Below, in pieces: positions 61,586-64,000 of a stretch of 64,000 nt of DNA. The translations under genes were made by a program, and so were the position numbers. Below the pieces are notes generated by a model, which made no database searches, was not told where the DNA came from, and saw only the letters and a program-made list of their open reading frames with translations. Position 1 is the first letter of the stretch, and the number at the start of each line of letters is the position of its first letter. The DNA lies in assembly GCA_035235625.1 (NCBI GenBank), contig CP141140.1, positions 23,270,685 through 23,334,684 on the forward strand. The letters are read 5' to 3'. Origin of the DNA: Saururus chinensis. Lineage: Eukaryota; Streptophyta; Magnoliopsida; Piperales; Saururaceae.

Positions 61586-63292
61586 GTTTAGATGGAGGTG
61601 TGTCTGGCTGAAGATAGTAAACTTAGCGCTCTTAGGAGGCAACCCACTTTTGGTTTTGATAGTTATTTGTTTAATATTTAGTTTTTTTTATTTTCTTTAG
61701 TTAGTTTTTAGTTTATTATTTTTGTTGATTGCTCTAATCATTATTAGGGAGTGCTTATATGATTCATTATTCATTTACCCTAATGTGATTATGCTTGTGC
61801 TTTATTGACTATTTTTCTTTTGATAGCTATGCACATGAGCACGTCAACCAATGTACTATCTCTTCTTTCATCTTTTCTTACCTTAAGCATTGCATTTACT
61901 TTCTTTTATACGTCAAGGACAATGTTTAGTTTAGGTTTGGGGGTGTAGAAGTAGATTTTTCTTTTATATTTTTTAGTTTTACTTAAAAAATAAAAAATGG
62001 AAAAAAATAATTTGATTTATTTTATTGCTTATTTACATTGATGCGTATTATAGACATGTAACTTTGTTTAATGACATCTGACTGTTTAGAACATGACTTG
62101 ACATATTTAATGATTTTGAGTTCTGATTACTTCATATTGGTTTCTTGTGCTCCTATTTTGAAAAAAACTAAGAAAAATATTTGCCTAAATAAGAATTCGA
62201 GCCCTTGATTATAGTCTTACATCTTGGTAGATATTATTAAATCTAAGTAATTATTTCTTATGAGAGTAAAACTTTGGCATGATTTAGTAGTACTCATGTT
62301 ATCATCATAGAGTTTTGGACTTGACTATTCTTGGTTTGTAGAACAGTTGAGAATTTTTGTCAACACAATTCAAGTTGATTATATAATGTGCTCAAGAGAA
62401 AACGAGAATAAAAGAATAAAAAAATGCAAAGAGCTAATCTCTCTATTGATTAGACTGGGACTCGGTGTGCCTCACTAAGCATAGGGTGTTCGAGTCAAAA
62501 GGTAGAGTTGACTAATTTATGATATGCATATCCTTTAAGCCTATTTGGTTCAAGTTATTAAGCCCGATGAGTGCTTTAATACCTAGTGTCCTGAGCCAAC
62601 TGAATTGGGACTCACTGGCCTAACACTTGTTACATAGATCTTATAAAAAGCTTAAAAAAGCTAAGCCTTACACATGTCATGTGAGATGAGCATAAAATTC
62701 TAGTAGGACATTATGTAATTATATCCTGAATGAGTTATCAGGTGATCTAAGGTGTTTTACTTTTCAAGGAAAGTTTTGTATGATTTTCTATTATGATCTC
62801 TTGAAGATAAATGAATATTAATGTCTATTTTTTAGTGTTAAAATTAAAATTGCTAAGTGGACATGAGACATTGAGTTGTTTGATTTATGAGATTGGGATT
62901 ATATAATTACTTGGCAATATCTATTTTTTTAAACTATTATGTATGTATGAGTACTAGCCACCAATATGTAGTTGTCAGAATGAATTATTATTTCAGAAGA
63001 CAAGTTATATTATGTATGATTGATTTTACTAAATGAAGTCACATGTTTAGGAGGAATTGGTTTGTAAATTATGTCTTTTATCTTTTTAGTATTGAATTTT
63101 GTGGGTACATTCACTGCAAACCCTCACGAGACGATAACTCGTCCACTAGTGTAAGCTAGAAGGTATAAAGGCTTGTTGCATATGTTAAATGCAATCGAGA
63201 TTTTCTGCAGAAGTGGAGTAATTAGTTTTGTTTTCTACTATTTTTATTTTAGTTTTGCTCGATGATAAGCAAAAAGTAGGTTTGGAGGTATT

Positions 63293-64000
63293 TGATGTAC
63301 TAAAATAATGTTCCATTAGATGCTTTAAAATCTTGAATTACAATCATATTTTATGTTCAGTAACTACTTATTTGGGCTATTTATGTTTGAATAGGTGAGT
63401 TAGACCTTAGCTGTGTTTACATGTTTAAAGAGGCTTCAACATGATCAAAGTAGAAGAGGAAGTACAACCCAACTACCCAAAGCTATTTAAAAGTTTTGAA
63501 TAGGCTCCTAATGGTCTAAACATGCATAGAATGGTCGAACATAAACTTGTGGACCCATTTGATTTGAGATTTGCATCAAGATAACTGAATTCAGGAAGAA
63601 ACTAATTTGGACAGATTGATATAGTATTAGTATTTTGGTCATATCTTTCTATGTATAATTCTGATTGATACTCTTTTGGTGGCATTTGAAAGAACACTTC
63701 CGTAGCTACAATTTCTATTTCAGGAAGCAATTTATAATTCTAAAGATTTATGGGTCAAATCTGGCATGCAAAGCGACAACTAGTTAACTAACCCGAGGCC
63801 AATATATGAAGAATTTTTTTATTGGTTGTGATTGATACACATAAGGAAATATAATGAGGCTGATTGAATAACTAAAAGAAGGCTCAAATATACTTATTTG
63901 CTAAATAAATCATTTATTTATTTGATTGATTTAGAATACAATCATTGTCAAAGACGCAATTAATCAAGCAATTAATTAGGATACAATTAAAGAATATGAT
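63293..64000 (+). repeat. 3' LTR of the Athila-like element, partial
   Basis: It begins TGATGTACTAAAATAATG right after a purine-rich AAAGTAGGTTTGGAGGTATT, the expected polypurine tract. It repeats the 59438 segment for about 155 bases, then continues past the window. The 3' end, polyadenylation region and target duplication lie outside. Confidence 0.85.

Larger units (their letters stand above)
59438..64000 (+). mobile_element. Athila-like Ty3 retrotransposon, internally deleted, 3' end beyond window
   Basis: Order on the plus strand: truncated 5' LTR, gag remains, gag-protease frames, a hallmark GGAGGCAACCC block, the GACAATGTTTAGTTTAGG and GGTTTGGGGG words, and a purine-rich AAAGTAGGTTTGGAGG before the 3' LTR. 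Reverse transcriptase, RNase H and integrase are missing. The element is 4.6 kb so far against about 10-12 kb for intact Athila. The region 61586-63292 between protease and 3' LTR is non-coding. Confidence 0.8.

Overview
The window is flowering-plant nuclear DNA. It has spliced genes with GT-AG introns of up to about 3 kb, a wall-associated receptor kinase, and the usual plant transposon types: PIF/Harbinger, Mutator-like and Stowaway-like MITEs, hAT-like elements, Ty3/Athila retroelements, solo LTRs and SINEs. The sequence does not let me name the species. No bacterial, organellar, CRISPR or tRNA/rRNA features were seen.

Layout. 1-6.2 kb (+): all but the N-terminus of ELP4, the Elongator subunit, whose fifth visible intron holds a 2 kb PIF-like element. 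7.6-17.1 kb: one PIF/Harbinger element carrying both family genes (DDE transposase and MYB/SANT-like protein), both on the minus strand and both broken. A 3.5 kb solo LTR split it at the transposase end and a 182 bp Mutator-like MITE sits inside the MYB/SANT gene. 18.8-22.7 kb (-): an intact three-exon wall-associated kinase. 24.7-26.4 kb (-): a decayed kinase exon of a second copy, interrupted by a foldback element. 28.6-30.6 kb: a second solo LTR with a perfect 5 bp target duplication. 31-41.8 kb: SINE, AT-rich DNA transposons, two adjoining gene fragments (one a PPR pseudogene), a long TA/GA microsatellite, a hAT-like element and an LTR-like segment. 45.6-50.0 kb (+): an AVT6-type amino acid transporter. 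51.5-55.7 kb (-): a Rab GTPase closest in features to Rab21. 57.2-64 kb: a dispersed repeat split by a poly-A retroposon, a truncated LTR, and an Athila-like retrotransposon with gag-protease remains, an internal pol deletion and a 3' LTR running off the window.

The four intact genes have no common pathway: translation fidelity through tRNA modification (ELP4), cell-wall sensing (WAK), vacuolar amino acid transport (AVT6) and endosomal trafficking (Rab). They are separate transcription units in a repeat-rich neighbourhood. The clearest structural story is the layered insertion history, where several events can be ordered from exact target duplications. I did not find an undescribed molecular system. 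The most noteworthy items are the nested PIF element, the Rab21-like gene, the adjoining gene fragments and the tandem arrays inside both solo LTRs.
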